From contig NZ_JABBAL010000015.1 of NCBI RefSeq assembly GCF_018607995.1, positions 321,078-385,077 on the forward strand: a DNA stretch of 64,000 nucleotides, written 5' to 3'. Positions 7,849-17,065 of the stretch are shown piece after piece (the stretch's first letter is position 1; each line of letters starts with the position of its first letter). This stretch comes from Planktotalea sp. (GTDB lineage Bacteria; Pseudomonadota; Alphaproteobacteria; Rhodobacterales; Rhodobacteraceae). The translations under genes were made by a program, and so were the position numbers. The notes under the pieces were generated by a model. That model was not told the origin of the DNA, did no database searches, and saw nothing but the letters and a program-made list of their open reading frames with translations.

Positions 7849-8304
7849 TTATGTGATTGCTTCGAGGCGTTCTTTGCTTAGTTCGCCTGGGACAATTGTG
7901 ATTGGTATATCCAAATTGCCAGAATTCTTGGTCAGTTGTGTTACCAATGGACCGGGGCCCTTTTTGTCAGAGCTGGCACCAAGGACCAATACGCCCACCT
8001 CTGCATCGTCATTGCATTGGGCCAAGATTTGTTCGACTGGGTCGCCTTCGCGGATGACCAGTTCCGGGTCGATGTTTTGCTTGTCCCGCATCCACTTCGC
8101 AAAGACCTCGAAGTGAGCATGGATCCGTTCGCGGGTTTCTTCGCGCATGATGTCGCCAACGCCGATCCAGTGGTTAAATTCATCTGGTGGAATGACTGAC
8201 AGGATCTCCACACCACCGCCTGTATTAGCAGCGCGCATTGCGGCAAAGCGCATCGCGTTCAAGCATTCACGGCTATCATCGAGAACTACCAGAAATTTAC
8301 GCAT
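7849..8304 (-). CDS. Universal stress protein family (UspA-like)
   Basis: 151-residue single-domain UspA protein. It opens with the strand KFLVVLDDSRECLNAMRFA and closes with a G-x9-G-like ATP-binding loop (LGASSDKKGPGPLVTQL) before IPITIVPG. Such proteins act in general stress tolerance. It is followed by the broken VOC gene and preceded by a non-coding stretch with a GC-rich repeat. Confidence 0.88.
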   Translation of the reverse strand: MRKFLVVLDDSRECLNAMRFAAMRAANTGGGVEILSVIPPDEFNHWIGVGDIMREETRERIHAHFEVFAKWMRDKQNIDPELVIREGDPVEQILAQCNDDAEVGVLVLGASSDKKGPGPLVTQLTKNSGNLDIPITIVPGELSKERLEAIT

Positions 8305-8417
8305 GTCTTTGCTCCTTGCAGGCTAGGGAAGATGATGGCGCAAGGGGGCGAGCGGTGCAATGGGTTTCGGCGTTGGTCAAAAGGAGTGTGTTGCGCAAAC
8401 CAAAGTTTATGAGATTT

Positions 8418-8480
8418 GGGGCGCTGCCCCGTCCATCAAAGATGGCCCCCCCCCCGAGGTGTTTTAGGACCGAAGAAGCG
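8418..8480 (+). repeat. GC-rich intergenic element with two small hairpins
   Basis: GGGGC-GCT-GCCCC, then CCATC-AAA-GATGG, then ten consecutive C residues (8446-8455) leading into GAGGTGTTTTAGGACCGAAG. The arrangement recalls intergenic elements frequent in Rhodobacterales genomes (GC hairpin followed by a CCCGAGTATTT-like box). The rest of the interval 8305-8490 shows no gene. The family assignment is from memory, not a search. Confidence 0.4.
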
Positions 8481-8490
8481 CTAGATATCA

Positions 8491-9500
8491 TTACAGGGTG
8501 TTGACAAGCAGAAGCGCTTCCGCGTGGCTAATGCAAAGCCGTGCGGTCGAGGCGAAGTTTGAATTGGTGCGATTTTTCAGCTCTGGTTATAGCGAAAGAA
8601 CTTCATTGCGCACTGCGTCTTCAAGAACGATCAGCGCTGGCTCACCAGGAAAAAAGCTTTCGCTTGGGACGTCGTTGGCGAAGACGATTTTGTGGCGATC
8701 AAACAGCAGATGTATGTAGGTGACCTCGCCGCCGCTTTGCTCATAGATGCCGGGGGTGCCCAGCAGATGCTTTGCGTCGATGAGAACTTCCTGTAGTCCA
8801 AAGAGCAAATCACTTGAAGCGGCACTAATCAGCATGCGGTGATTGGGAGATATCAATAGATCGCTCGAATTGCCAAGCGTGCCAGCTGAAATACAAATTG
8901 GCGTAGCTTAGCCTTCAGCGGGCACAGTTTTCGGGCCGATCCATTTGAGTTGTTGCAAGCCATTGTCGCGGGTTACAATCATGTCACCGACGCGCAGGTT
9001 TTCGATGGGTTGTTTGCCCCGTTTTGTCAGAATCTCAGTGCCGGATGTGAAGCACACAACAAGATCGGAATAATCCACCTGTCCAATAAAATTGCCCTAT
9101 GACAACGTGATCGAGTCACCCAAGGAAACGGGGATGTCAAAGGTGTTGTAGTAGGGGCAGTCTTGGCCGCCAGGGGATCGGGATTGCTCCCCGTGTAAAT
9201 GTGGATCAATTAGGCCGTGCCAGTGTCGCCTTTCGTGTTATTTGTCACAACATTATATTGAAAGGCCGAGCGCACGAATCGGCCTGCAACGTAGCTGCCG
9301 TCAAAGGCGGAATCGAGCACCTGTTGGCTGCTGTCTACTGCTTGTCCGCCCCCTGTGCTTTCGTCATCAAACACGCTATCGTTATCGAGCACGTTTATTA
9401 TTGCGCCTGCACTGGCGACAGTGAATGTTCCTGTCGAAATAGAACATGCGGGGCGGCCTAGATCTGTGTTTGAGTAGGCTAAATTCGAAAATACTGGCAC
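8491..9500 (-). pseudogene. Decayed Hint (Hedgehog/intein-like) domain protein
   Basis: Remains of a roughly 330-residue Rhodobacterales Hint-domain protein. The reading can be followed through five lesions: TAA at 9210-9212 after NVVTNNTKGDTGTA; a one-base shift near 9165 before CPYYNTFDIPV; TAG at 9097-9099; TAA at 8908-8910; and TAA at 8587-8589. Between them the family landmarks are clear: VVCFTSGTEILTKRG with the Hint cysteine, VGDMIVTRDNGLQQLKWIG, LLISPNHRMLIS, EVTYIHLLFDRH. After the last premature stop, 31 in-frame codons match the usual C-terminus. The GTG start at 9500 is uncertain. Confidence 0.82.
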
Positions 9501-9631
9501 TAGTTACTCTTTTGCTGTTGTCTAAAAATAAAGACAAACCTGCTCACCTTGACCGTTCTAACATGTCTGTGGAAAATGTCGGAACCGTGAAAATTACTTG
9601 TCTAGCGTTTGGCGAATAATGAATGATTGAG

Positions 9632-9658
9632 AAAGGGCGCAACCGAAGCTGCGCCTTT
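9632..9658 (-). terminator. Intrinsic terminator after trpS
   Basis: On the minus strand AAAGGCGCA-GCTTCGGT-TGCGCCCTTT forms a stem with a one-base bulge and T residues on the 3' side, 25 bases beyond the trpS stop. The rest of 9501-9631 shows no recognisable feature. Confidence 0.65.
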
Positions 9659-9682
9659 GTGATTGCCGCTAAGACGGAGTGC

Positions 9683-10702
9683 TTAAGAGCGGATCATGCC
9701 AACGATATCATAAGTTTTTTGCAAGATGGGATTGGCGATTGCGCGTGCGCGGTTTGATCCCTCACCCAAAATGCGATCAATCTCCGCAGGATCATTCATC
9801 AGGCGTGCCATTTCTGTACTGATCGACGAGAGCTTTTCAACAGCGAGATCCACAAGCATTGGCTTGAATTCAGAGAACTGCTTGCCACCAACATCTGTAA
9901 GCACTGCATCGACACTTTGGTCGTTTAAAGCCGCAAAAATGTTCACCAAGTTGCGCGCTTCGGGGCGTTCTTTCAGGCCATCTGCCTCTGAAGGAAGCGC
10001 ATCTGGATCGGTTTTTGCCTTGCGTATCTTTTTAGCGATCGTTTCAGCATCATCCGTCATGTTGATACGGCTCGCATCGGACGGGTCAGACTTTGACATC
10101 TTTTTTGAACCGTCACGCAAGCTCATCACACGCGTCGCTGCGCCTTCAATCACGGGTTCGGTGATCGGAAAGAAATCTACGCCGAAATCATGGTTGAATT
10201 TGGTTGCGACATCGCGTGTCAGCTCAAGGTGCTGCTTCTGATCTTCGCCAACTGGAACATGGGTCGAATGATAAATCAATATGTCAGCCGCCATAAGGGC
10301 AGGGTAGCCAAATAGACCCAATGAGGCGTTTTCAGCGTTCTTGCCCGCCTTGTCTTTGAACTGGGTCATGCGTTTCATCCACCCCATGCGGGCGACGCAA
10401 TTAAAGATCCAGCCAAGTTCGGCATGGGCGCTGACTTGCGATTGATTAAACAAAATGGATTTCGCCGGATCGAGGCCCGCCGCGATGTAGCCGGCGGCCA
10501 ATTCGCGCGTATTGTGGCGCAGATCGGCGGGGTCTTGCCAGACGGTAATAGCGTGGAGATCAACCATGCAGTAGAGCGTCTCGATACCGCTTTCTTGCAT
10601 GTCTACAAAGCGCTTGATCGCGCCAAGGTAGTTGCCAAGGGTTAGGCCGCCCGAGGGCTGTATGCCTGAAAAGACACGGGGTGTGTGGACCACCTCTGTC
10701 AT
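9683..10702 (-). CDS. trpS: Tryptophanyl-tRNA synthetase
   Basis: 339-residue class Ic synthetase that charges tRNA-Trp. The HIGH-type signature appears as [12 protein letters not shown] near residue 17 and the KMSKS loop as [10 protein letters not shown] near residue 200. Length and the N-terminal FSGIQPSG are typical of bacterial TrpS. The gene stands between a terminator and a short divergent gap to the rhomboid-like gene. Confidence 0.97.
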   Translation of the reverse strand: MTEVVHTPRVFSGIQPSGGLTLGNYLGAIKRFVDMQESGIETLYCMVDLHAITVWQDPADLRHNTRELAAGYIAAGLDPAKSILFNQSQVSAHAELGWIFNCVARMGWMKRMTQFKDKAGKNAENASLGLFGYPALMAADILIYHSTHVPVGEDQKQHLELTRDVATKFNHDFGVDFFPITEPVIEGAATRVMSLRDGSKKMSKSDPSDASRINMTDDAETIAKKIRKAKTDPDALPSEADGLKERPEARNLVNIFAALNDQSVDAVLTDVGGKQFSEFKPMLVDLAVEKLSSISTEMARLMNDPAEIDRILGEGSNRARAIANPILQKTYDIVGMIRS

Positions 10703-10783
10703 AATAAATCTCCATCTGGATTGTTAGGTTCGGCTGATCTACCCATGGGGGCAAGACACGTCAAGCAAAGCAGGCAGGCCCCC

Positions 10784-11485
10784 ATGTCCGAAGATCACAA
10801 TGAAACACCGGAAATTATCTCTCCTGTGAATCCTTTGCCACCCGTTGTGGTGGCCCTATTTTTGATGATCATTGGGATTGAAGCCATGCTGACTTTGGCG
10901 GGGCGCGGCATTATTGGTGGGCCGGGAGGGCTTGGCCAGCGTTTGGATGCGCTTCAGACTTACGCGTTCTCGGGGCCGATTTTTGACTGGATGCTGGCGA
11001 ACAACCAATGGCCCGTGGATCATCTGATCCGTTTTATCAGCTATCTATTTGTGCATGGCAGCTTCACCCACGCGCTGTTCGTCTGCGTCATGCTTTTGGC
11101 GCTGGGCAAGATGGTGGGCGAAGTCTTCTCGGGCTTTGCCACATTAAGCGTTTTCATTGTCTCTGGCGTTATCGGTGCGCTGGCTTATGCGCTTATCTTA
11201 GATGAACAAGCACCGCTGATCGGCGGGTTCCCGGGAGTTTATGGCTTGATTGGTGCGTTCACCTATCTGCTTTGGCTGAGGCTGGGAGAGATGGGGGCAC
11301 AACAGGTGCGTGCTTTCTCGCTGATCGGGTTTTTGATGGGAATTCAGCTGATCTTTGGTGTGTTTTTTGACGTGCAGAACGATTGGCTCGCTGACGTCTT
11401 TGGGTTCGCCACCGGTTTTGCGATGTCGTTTGTTGTCAGCCCCGGTGGCTTTGCGCGTTTGCGGGATATGATACGGCGGGATTAA
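10784..11485 (+). CDS. Rhomboid-family membrane protein lacking the catalytic dyad
   Basis: 233-residue integral membrane protein with six hydrophobic segments in the rhomboid pattern. The helix 2 motif VHGSFTHALF (HGS..H) is conserved. The catalytic GxSG serine motif reads GVYG (in FPGVYGLIGAF), and the helix 6 histidine position reads WLADVFGFATGF, with no histidine. Both catalytic residues of an active rhomboid protease are therefore absent, so this is a pseudoprotease-like homologue. Start chosen at the ATG giving SEDHNETPE; an ATG at 10746 would add 13 residues. Its stop overlaps the convergent murJ stop. Confidence 0.8.
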   Translation: MSEDHNETPEIISPVNPLPPVVVALFLMIIGIEAMLTLAGRGIIGGPGGLGQRLDALQTYAFSGPIFDWMLANNQWPVDHLIRFISYLFVHGSFTHALFVCVMLLALGKMVGEVFSGFATLSVFIVSGVIGALAYALILDEQAPLIGGFPGVYGLIGAFTYLLWLRLGEMGAQQVRAFSLIGFLMGIQLIFGVFFDVQNDWLADVFGFATGFAMSFVVSPGGFARLRDMIRRD

Positions 11486-13026
11486 CGCACTCTGCGTATC
11501 GCACCTTTCAGTTCGGACAAGCGAATTGCACCAGTTAGATGGGCGATCGCGAAGTAGCTTAACATGCCGATCCCGACGAGAATGGCGAGCGCGAGGTAGC
11601 GCCAACCCGCCATCCCTAGGAAGGTCGACATGGAGGCGCTGGCGCTCCACAAGATCGTGCCCATGGCGGCTGAGGCTGCACAAGTCCGCCAGATCCGGCG
11701 CTTCAGTTGGGCGTCAAAGCGCGCGACATCGCCCATGGGGCGTGTGCCCAGCGCAAGACACAAGACCATGACCCAGCCCGCAAATGTCGTCGCGATCGCG
11801 GGGGCAAGCCAGCCGATATAGGGCGCAAGGCCGAAGGCCAGAAGCGCATTGACTGCCATTGCAATAAGCGCATAGCGGAAGGGAGATTTGGTATCTTCGC
11901 GCGCATAAAACAGCGGTTGTAAGGTCTTTTGCAGGACAAACGCGGGAAGGCCGAACCCGTAGATTGTGACCGCGACTGCAATGGCGGCGCTATCATCTGA
12001 CGTCAAAGCGCCTCGCTCAAACAAAACAGAAACAAGCGGCAAGGCGATCACCATCAGCGCGACAGAGGCAGGGATGGTCAAAGCGAGCGAGATTTCTGTA
12101 GCGCGCGAAAACGCGTCTTTCACACCGGCTTCATCCCCCGCTTGAAGGCGGCGTGACAGGTCGGGCAATAAGACAATGCCGACAGCGATGCCGACCACAC
12201 CTAAAGGCAGTTGATACAGGCGATCTGCGACAAACAGCCACCCGACAGCGCGATCAAAATAGCTAGCGACTTGCTGGCCCACGAGGAGATTGATCTGCAT
12301 CACACCGCCCGCCATGGCCGCAGGTACGGCGATTTTCACGAGGTGCTTCATATCTGGCGTAAAGCGCGGGCGTTGCAGGCGCAGCGTTATCCCAGCGCGG
12401 CGCGCAGTGTTCCAAACCAGCATCAGTTGTGCGAACCCCGCTAACGGGATCATCCAGATCAAAGCAAACGCAACATCAAAGCCAGCATAGGCGGCGCATA
12501 GGATTGCGCTGACCAACAGGACATTCAGCAAAACAGGCGCAGCCGCTGCGGCGGCAAAGCGGCCCGCTGCATTAAGAACACCAGAGGCCAGTGCTGCAAG
12601 CGAGATAAATAATATATAGGGAAACGCGATACGCCCAAAGATCACAGAGAGTTCGAAGGTTTCGGTGCCCGCGAAGCCGCTTGCCAAAGCGTAAACAAGC
12701 CAGGGCATAGAGATCTGTGCGATGATCGTGAGGGCGATCAAAACGCTCGCAAGGCCAGAGAACGCCTCATTGGCGAAGGCGTTAGGCTGATCATCCGCTT
12801 CCAATCGCTTTGCGAACATGGGCACAAACGCGAGGTTGAACGCGCCTTCTGCAAAGAAACGCCGAAACATGTTGGGGAGGCGGAAGGCGACGACGAATGC
12901 TTGATACGCGGGACCTGTGCCAAGGTAAGATAGGATTAACGCGTCGCGTACAAACCCCATCACGCGGCTTAAAAGGGTCCATACCCCAACCGTAAAGACA
13001 CCCGCGATTATTCGATTTTTGCTCAT
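11482..13026 (-). CDS. murJ: Lipid II flippase MurJ (MviN)
   Basis: 514-residue MATE-like membrane protein of the MOP superfamily that flips lipid II for peptidoglycan synthesis. N-terminal FTVGVWTLLSRVMGFVRDALI and FRLPNMFRRFFAEGAFNLAFVPMF are diagnostic; about 14 helices are predicted. Its start codon overlaps the stop of glnD (ATGA), so the essential flippase is co-translated with the PII uridylyltransferase, a conserved alphaproteobacterial arrangement. Confidence 0.97.
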   Translation of the reverse strand: MSKNRIIAGVFTVGVWTLLSRVMGFVRDALILSYLGTGPAYQAFVVAFRLPNMFRRFFAEGAFNLAFVPMFAKRLEADDQPNAFANEAFSGLASVLIALTIIAQISMPWLVYALASGFAGTETFELSVIFGRIAFPYILFISLAALASGVLNAAGRFAAAAAAPVLLNVLLVSAILCAAYAGFDVAFALIWMIPLAGFAQLMLVWNTARRAGITLRLQRPRFTPDMKHLVKIAVPAAMAGGVMQINLLVGQQVASYFDRAVGWLFVADRLYQLPLGVVGIAVGIVLLPDLSRRLQAGDEAGVKDAFSRATEISLALTIPASVALMVIALPLVSVLFERGALTSDDSAAIAVAVTIYGFGLPAFVLQKTLQPLFYAREDTKSPFRYALIAMAVNALLAFGLAPYIGWLAPAIATTFAGWVMVLCLALGTRPMGDVARFDAQLKRRIWRTCAASAAMGTILWSASASMSTFLGMAGWRYLALAILVGIGMLSYFAIAHLTGAIRLSELKGAIRRVR

Positions 13027-15791
13027 GCGGTTTTCGCCCGTTCCGCGCCTTTTGAAATTGCTTCGCGCATTTTCTTTTCCAAAGTTCTCTGCTTGCTTGC
13101 CGCGTGATACTTCAAACCAAACATATCTTTCACATAAAACGTATCCACAACCTGTTCACCGTAAGTCGCGATCACGGCGGAGGAAATGTAGACGTTCATG
13201 TTTGCCAAGCAGCGGGTCAAATCATGCAGTAGACCAGGGCGATCCCGGGTATCGACCTCGATAATCGTATAGATTTCAGAGCCTTCGTTATCAAACGTGA
13301 TATGCGTAGGCACGCGAAACGCGCGCTCGCGCTTTTTGATTTTATCGCGATCTCTTATGGCCTCGGCGGCGACGACTTCACCGCTGAGCGTTTTCTCGAT
13401 CATTTTCCGAAGCCGCGGAATGCGCGCCTTCTCATAGGGACCATCATCGCCATCTTGAATCCAGAAGGCTGCTGTCGCGTAGCCATCGTTTGACGTAAAC
13501 GTGCGCGCATCAACAACGTTCGCACCAACAAGCGCCAAGGCACCGGAAAGACGTGAGAAGATGCCAGGATGATCTGCCAAAGCAAAGCAGACGCGCGTGG
13601 CATCGCGATCCTCATCTGGGTGAATATCAATCGCGATCTTGTCGTCTTCGATATCACGCAAAAGCTTGGCGAAAATGACATGTGCGGTGATGTGAAAGCC
13701 TTGCCAATAGGGCGGGTAGTGCCGTGATGTTTCTGCCTTGATATCTTTCTTCGGCCAATCCGCCAGCGCTTCGCGCAGCGCGCGTTTTGCGTCAGTGCCT
13801 CGTTGTTCACGGTTCAGTGCTTCAAGGCCATTCTCTAAGGCGTGCCGCGTCTGACGATAGAGCGCGCGGATCAGCACCGCTTTCCAATTGTTCCAAGTGT
13901 CTGGGCCAACACCGCGAATGTCACAGACCGTGAGCACGGTGAGCAAGTCCAACCGCCGCACATCTTTAACGGCTTTTGCAAAGTCGCGCACCGTGCGCGG
14001 ATCGGCGATGTCGCGTTTCTGCGCCATATCCGACATCAGCAGGTGGTAGCGCACCAACCATTCGACCGTTTCGGTTTCGCTCTTGCTCAGACCTAAGCGC
14101 GGCGCGACCTTACGCGCTATCTGCGCGCCCAAGATTGAGTGATCTTCCTGGCGACCTTTGCCGATATCATGCAGGAGCATGGCGACATAAAGGACCTTGC
14201 GATTTATATCTTTGGTCAGAATTTCCGTGGAAATCGGAAGCTCTTCCTCAAGATCGCCTTGTTCAATCTCAAACAGATTGCGAATGCATTGGATCGTGTG
14301 CTCATCGACTGTGTAGTGGTGATACATATTGAACTGCATCATTGCGACAATGACTTCGAATTCGGGGATGAACGCGCCCAACACCCCAAGCTCGTTCATT
14401 CGACGCAATGAGCGTTCGGGGTTGCCGTGTTTCAGCATCAGATCAAGAAAGATCCGCCGCGCTTCTGGATCGTTGCGCATTGCATCGTCGATTAGATGCA
14501 GGTTCGCTTTCACCAACAGCATCGCATCCGGATGGATCAGCATACCCGTGCGCAAACCCTCCTCAAAAAGGCGCAGAATATTCAGTTTGTCGCTGAGAAA
14601 AGTGTCTGGATTAGTCAGTGATAAACGACCATGTACGACGATATAGCCTGACTTCAGTTTAGGCCTGCGACGGAAAATACGCTCAAGCAAGGGTTCGCTT
14701 TTGGCATGCATCGCTTCAAGTTTAGTGAGGAAAATGCGGGTCAGATCGCCAACGGATGTCGCATGGCGAAAGAAGTCTTGCATGAAAATTTCGACAGCAC
14801 GCCTACCGTGCGAATCCGCGTAGCCCATTTGTGCGGCGACTTCGACTTGCAGATCAAAGGTTAGTTGTTCCATCGGGCGACGTGCGATCAAATGCAAATG
14901 GCCCCGCACGGCCCAAAGAAAGCTTTCGGCCTCATCAAATGCCTTGATATCGTCATCTGTAAAAACGCCCACGGAGACGAGATCTGCCACATCTTGCACA
15001 CCGTGCACATATTTCGCGATCCAGAACAGTGATTGCAGATCGCGCAAACCGCCCTTGCCCTCTTTTACATTCGGCTCAACGATATAGCGCTGCCCGCCTT
15101 GTTTGTTGTGACGGATTTCGCGTTCTTCGAGCTTAGCTTCGATGAATTCGCGTGAAGAACCCGTGAAAAGATCCTCCCAAAGGCGATTTTCCAGCTCTTT
15201 GGCAAGAACAGCATCGCCAATCAGATAGCGATGTTCCAACATGGCTGTGCGGACGGTGAAATCTTCTGTTCCGAGACGCACGCAGTCTTTGATTGTGCGG
15301 CTAGCATGCCCGACTTTCAAGCGCAAATCCCAAAGGATGTAGAGCATGGATTCAATCACACTCTCGGCCCAAGGGGTGACTTTGTAGGGCGTGATAACCA
15401 ACAAATCGACGTCTGATTGCGGTGCCATTTCACCGCGTCCGTAGCCGCCGACGGCAATGATGGCGATACGTTCTTGCTCAGTTGGATTAGGCAGCGGATG
15501 TAAAATTTGGGTTGCTACAGTGAATGCGACGTTCACCAAGCAATCCGTGAGATAGGTATAGGACCGTGTCATTGGGCGCGCCGCAAGCGGTGAAGCGCGC
15601 AGTTCATCAGCAATCAGAGCCATGCCAGTATCACGGGCCGCATTCAGGTGGCCGACCACAGCTTTGCGAATATCCATCGCGCTGCGAAGATCTTTGAGAT
15701 CGGTTTCAATCGTGGCCAACAGTGCGGTTTGATCAAATATATCCTGCGCCGGAAGAATAAGGTTTTCGGGCGCAGGAAGGATCAGGTGCAT
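13023..15791 (-). CDS. glnD: [Protein-PII] uridylyltransferase GlnD
   Basis: 922-residue bifunctional nitrogen sensor that uridylylates PII when glutamine is low and removes UMP when it is high. Domains in order: nucleotidyltransferase with GGYGRGEMAPQSDVDLLVI near residue 110, a GlnD linker, an HD hydrolase domain (LLHDIGKGRQEDHS, about residue 495), and two C-terminal ACT domains (HPGIFSRLSGALALVGANV; RPGLLHDLTRCLANMNVYI). The ATG at 15791 lies 7 bases after the preceding stop; an upstream in-frame GTG at 15812 would overlap that gene. Confidence 0.96.
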   Translation of the reverse strand: MHLILPAPENLILPAQDIFDQTALLATIETDLKDLRSAMDIRKAVVGHLNAARDTGMALIADELRASPLAARPMTRSYTYLTDCLVNVAFTVATQILHPLPNPTEQERIAIIAVGGYGRGEMAPQSDVDLLVITPYKVTPWAESVIESMLYILWDLRLKVGHASRTIKDCVRLGTEDFTVRTAMLEHRYLIGDAVLAKELENRLWEDLFTGSSREFIEAKLEEREIRHNKQGGQRYIVEPNVKEGKGGLRDLQSLFWIAKYVHGVQDVADLVSVGVFTDDDIKAFDEAESFLWAVRGHLHLIARRPMEQLTFDLQVEVAAQMGYADSHGRRAVEIFMQDFFRHATSVGDLTRIFLTKLEAMHAKSEPLLERIFRRRPKLKSGYIVVHGRLSLTNPDTFLSDKLNILRLFEEGLRTGMLIHPDAMLLVKANLHLIDDAMRNDPEARRIFLDLMLKHGNPERSLRRMNELGVLGAFIPEFEVIVAMMQFNMYHHYTVDEHTIQCIRNLFEIEQGDLEEELPISTEILTKDINRKVLYVAMLLHDIGKGRQEDHSILGAQIARKVAPRLGLSKSETETVEWLVRYHLLMSDMAQKRDIADPRTVRDFAKAVKDVRRLDLLTVLTVCDIRGVGPDTWNNWKAVLIRALYRQTRHALENGLEALNREQRGTDAKRALREALADWPKKDIKAETSRHYPPYWQGFHITAHVIFAKLLRDIEDDKIAIDIHPDEDRDATRVCFALADHPGIFSRLSGALALVGANVVDARTFTSNDGYATAAFWIQDGDDGPYEKARIPRLRKMIEKTLSGEVVAAEAIRDRDKIKKRERAFRVPTHITFDNEGSEIYTIIEVDTRDRPGLLHDLTRCLANMNVYISSAVIATYGEQVVDTFYVKDMFGLKYHAASKQRTLEKKMREAISKGAERAKTA

Positions 15792-15798
15792 GGGACAC

Positions 15799-16980
15799 TT
15801 AGAATCCCGCACCAGAGAACTTTATCGGTGCGGGGTCTATGATCACGACCTGTTTGTCGCGCACCATTGCCACGGACAATGCGCGCTCATTTGTACCGTT
15901 CGGACGCAAGCGGAAGGCACCTGCGACACCTTGGAAACCAGCACCTTGTGTCAGGGCACCAGTGGTAAGCGCTTTCTTATTGCCAGCTTCGACAAGTGCG
16001 CCAATCGCTGCAATCCCGTCATAGGCGAGGCCTGCCAATTGGTGCGGTGCTGTTCCGTAAGCTTGCGTGTAGCGGGTTTGGAAATTCTGGATCATGCCTT
16101 GGTCGGGCATCGCGAACCAACCGTTCTGCAAGCCCGGTAATTCCAAAGTTTGCGCTGGAACATCCCACCGTGCGAGGCCCGCATATTGCACGTTCGACGG
16201 ACTCACCCCGGCCTCTGGCAACATTTGCGCGAGCAACGGCAAAGCATCGGCAGAGTTTGACGTAAGGACCAATGTGTCCGCGCCTGTGCTGTCCATTGCG
16301 GCCTTGATCTGCGGCACGACGGCCACGACGCCGGGTTGGCTAAACTCGAACCCGTTTATAGAGGCAACTGCAATGCCATTACGCGAAGCTGCTTGTTGCA
16401 CAGCGTTGCGACCAAATTGGCCTTCAACATTGTTGGGATGCGCAATCAGAACCTTGGTTTTACCCTGACGCTTTGCGAAACTCATAATGCGATCGGCGGT
16501 GTTCTCAAACGTTGGGCCAAGCACAAACACATTGCCACCTGCGATCGAGGCGTTGTTGGAGAAGCTCAAGACATTGATGTTTTGACCGGCGACAGCATTA
16601 CCTGCGGCGTTTGCGGCATCTGCGAACAAAGGCCCGAGGATAATTTGCGCACCCTCTGCTACGGCTTTTTGGGCAAGTGCTGCTGCTTGTTCGGTGGAGC
16701 CACCTGTGTCGTAGATACGCAGATCAATCTTAACGCTGGTGAGATCAGCAATCGCCAAGCGCGCGGCGTTCTCAAGAGAGGCGGCAACTGCGCCCGCACT
16801 TTCGCTTGATTTTGGAACGAGCAAAGCGACCGGAACCGGAACAGACGTGTCAATTGTTGGGCCTCCGCCAGAGGTTCCCCCGCTGATTGAGATTGGTTGA
16901 CATGCAGCCAGCGCCAATGCACCGGATAGAACAACACCGCTCGGCAGCGCCTTGCGGGCCGAAGCCAAAAAAGCAAACAT
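15799..16980 (-). CDS. Penicillin-binding protein activator (LpoA/LppC-like lipoprotein)
   Basis: 393-residue lipoprotein with signal peptide and lipobox LALAAC (cysteine about residue 27), followed by a serine/glycine-rich linker and a type 1 periplasmic-binding fold (VPVALLVPKSSESAGAVA, then ILGPLFADAAN). This is the architecture of LpoA-type activators of class A penicillin-binding proteins. It lies directly before glnD-murJ, so an envelope role is consistent. A branched-chain amino-acid binding protein is less likely because of the linker and context. Confidence 0.85.
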   Translation of the reverse strand: MFAFLASARKALPSGVVLSGALALAACQPISISGGTSGGGPTIDTSVPVPVALLVPKSSESAGAVAASLENAARLAIADLTSVKIDLRIYDTGGSTEQAAALAQKAVAEGAQIILGPLFADAANAAGNAVAGQNINVLSFSNNASIAGGNVFVLGPTFENTADRIMSFAKRQGKTKVLIAHPNNVEGQFGRNAVQQAASRNGIAVASINGFEFSQPGVVAVVPQIKAAMDSTGADTLVLTSNSADALPLLAQMLPEAGVSPSNVQYAGLARWDVPAQTLELPGLQNGWFAMPDQGMIQNFQTRYTQAYGTAPHQLAGLAYDGIAAIGALVEAGNKKALTTGALTQGAGFQGVAGAFRLRPNGTNERALSVAMVRDKQVVIIDPAPIKFSGAGF

Positions 16981-17065
16981 AGAGACTTACCCCCTGATAG
17001 ACGGTCGCGTTTCTGCGCCGCAAATTCGAGGTGCATCATAAACGTAAGGAAAGGCGGGTCCAGAG

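Noticed and set aside
8297-8586. Small open frames between usp and the Hint relic
   Set aside because: Low-complexity translations without ribosome sites; the sequence is better explained by the GC-rich repeat and the tail of the Hint pseudogene.
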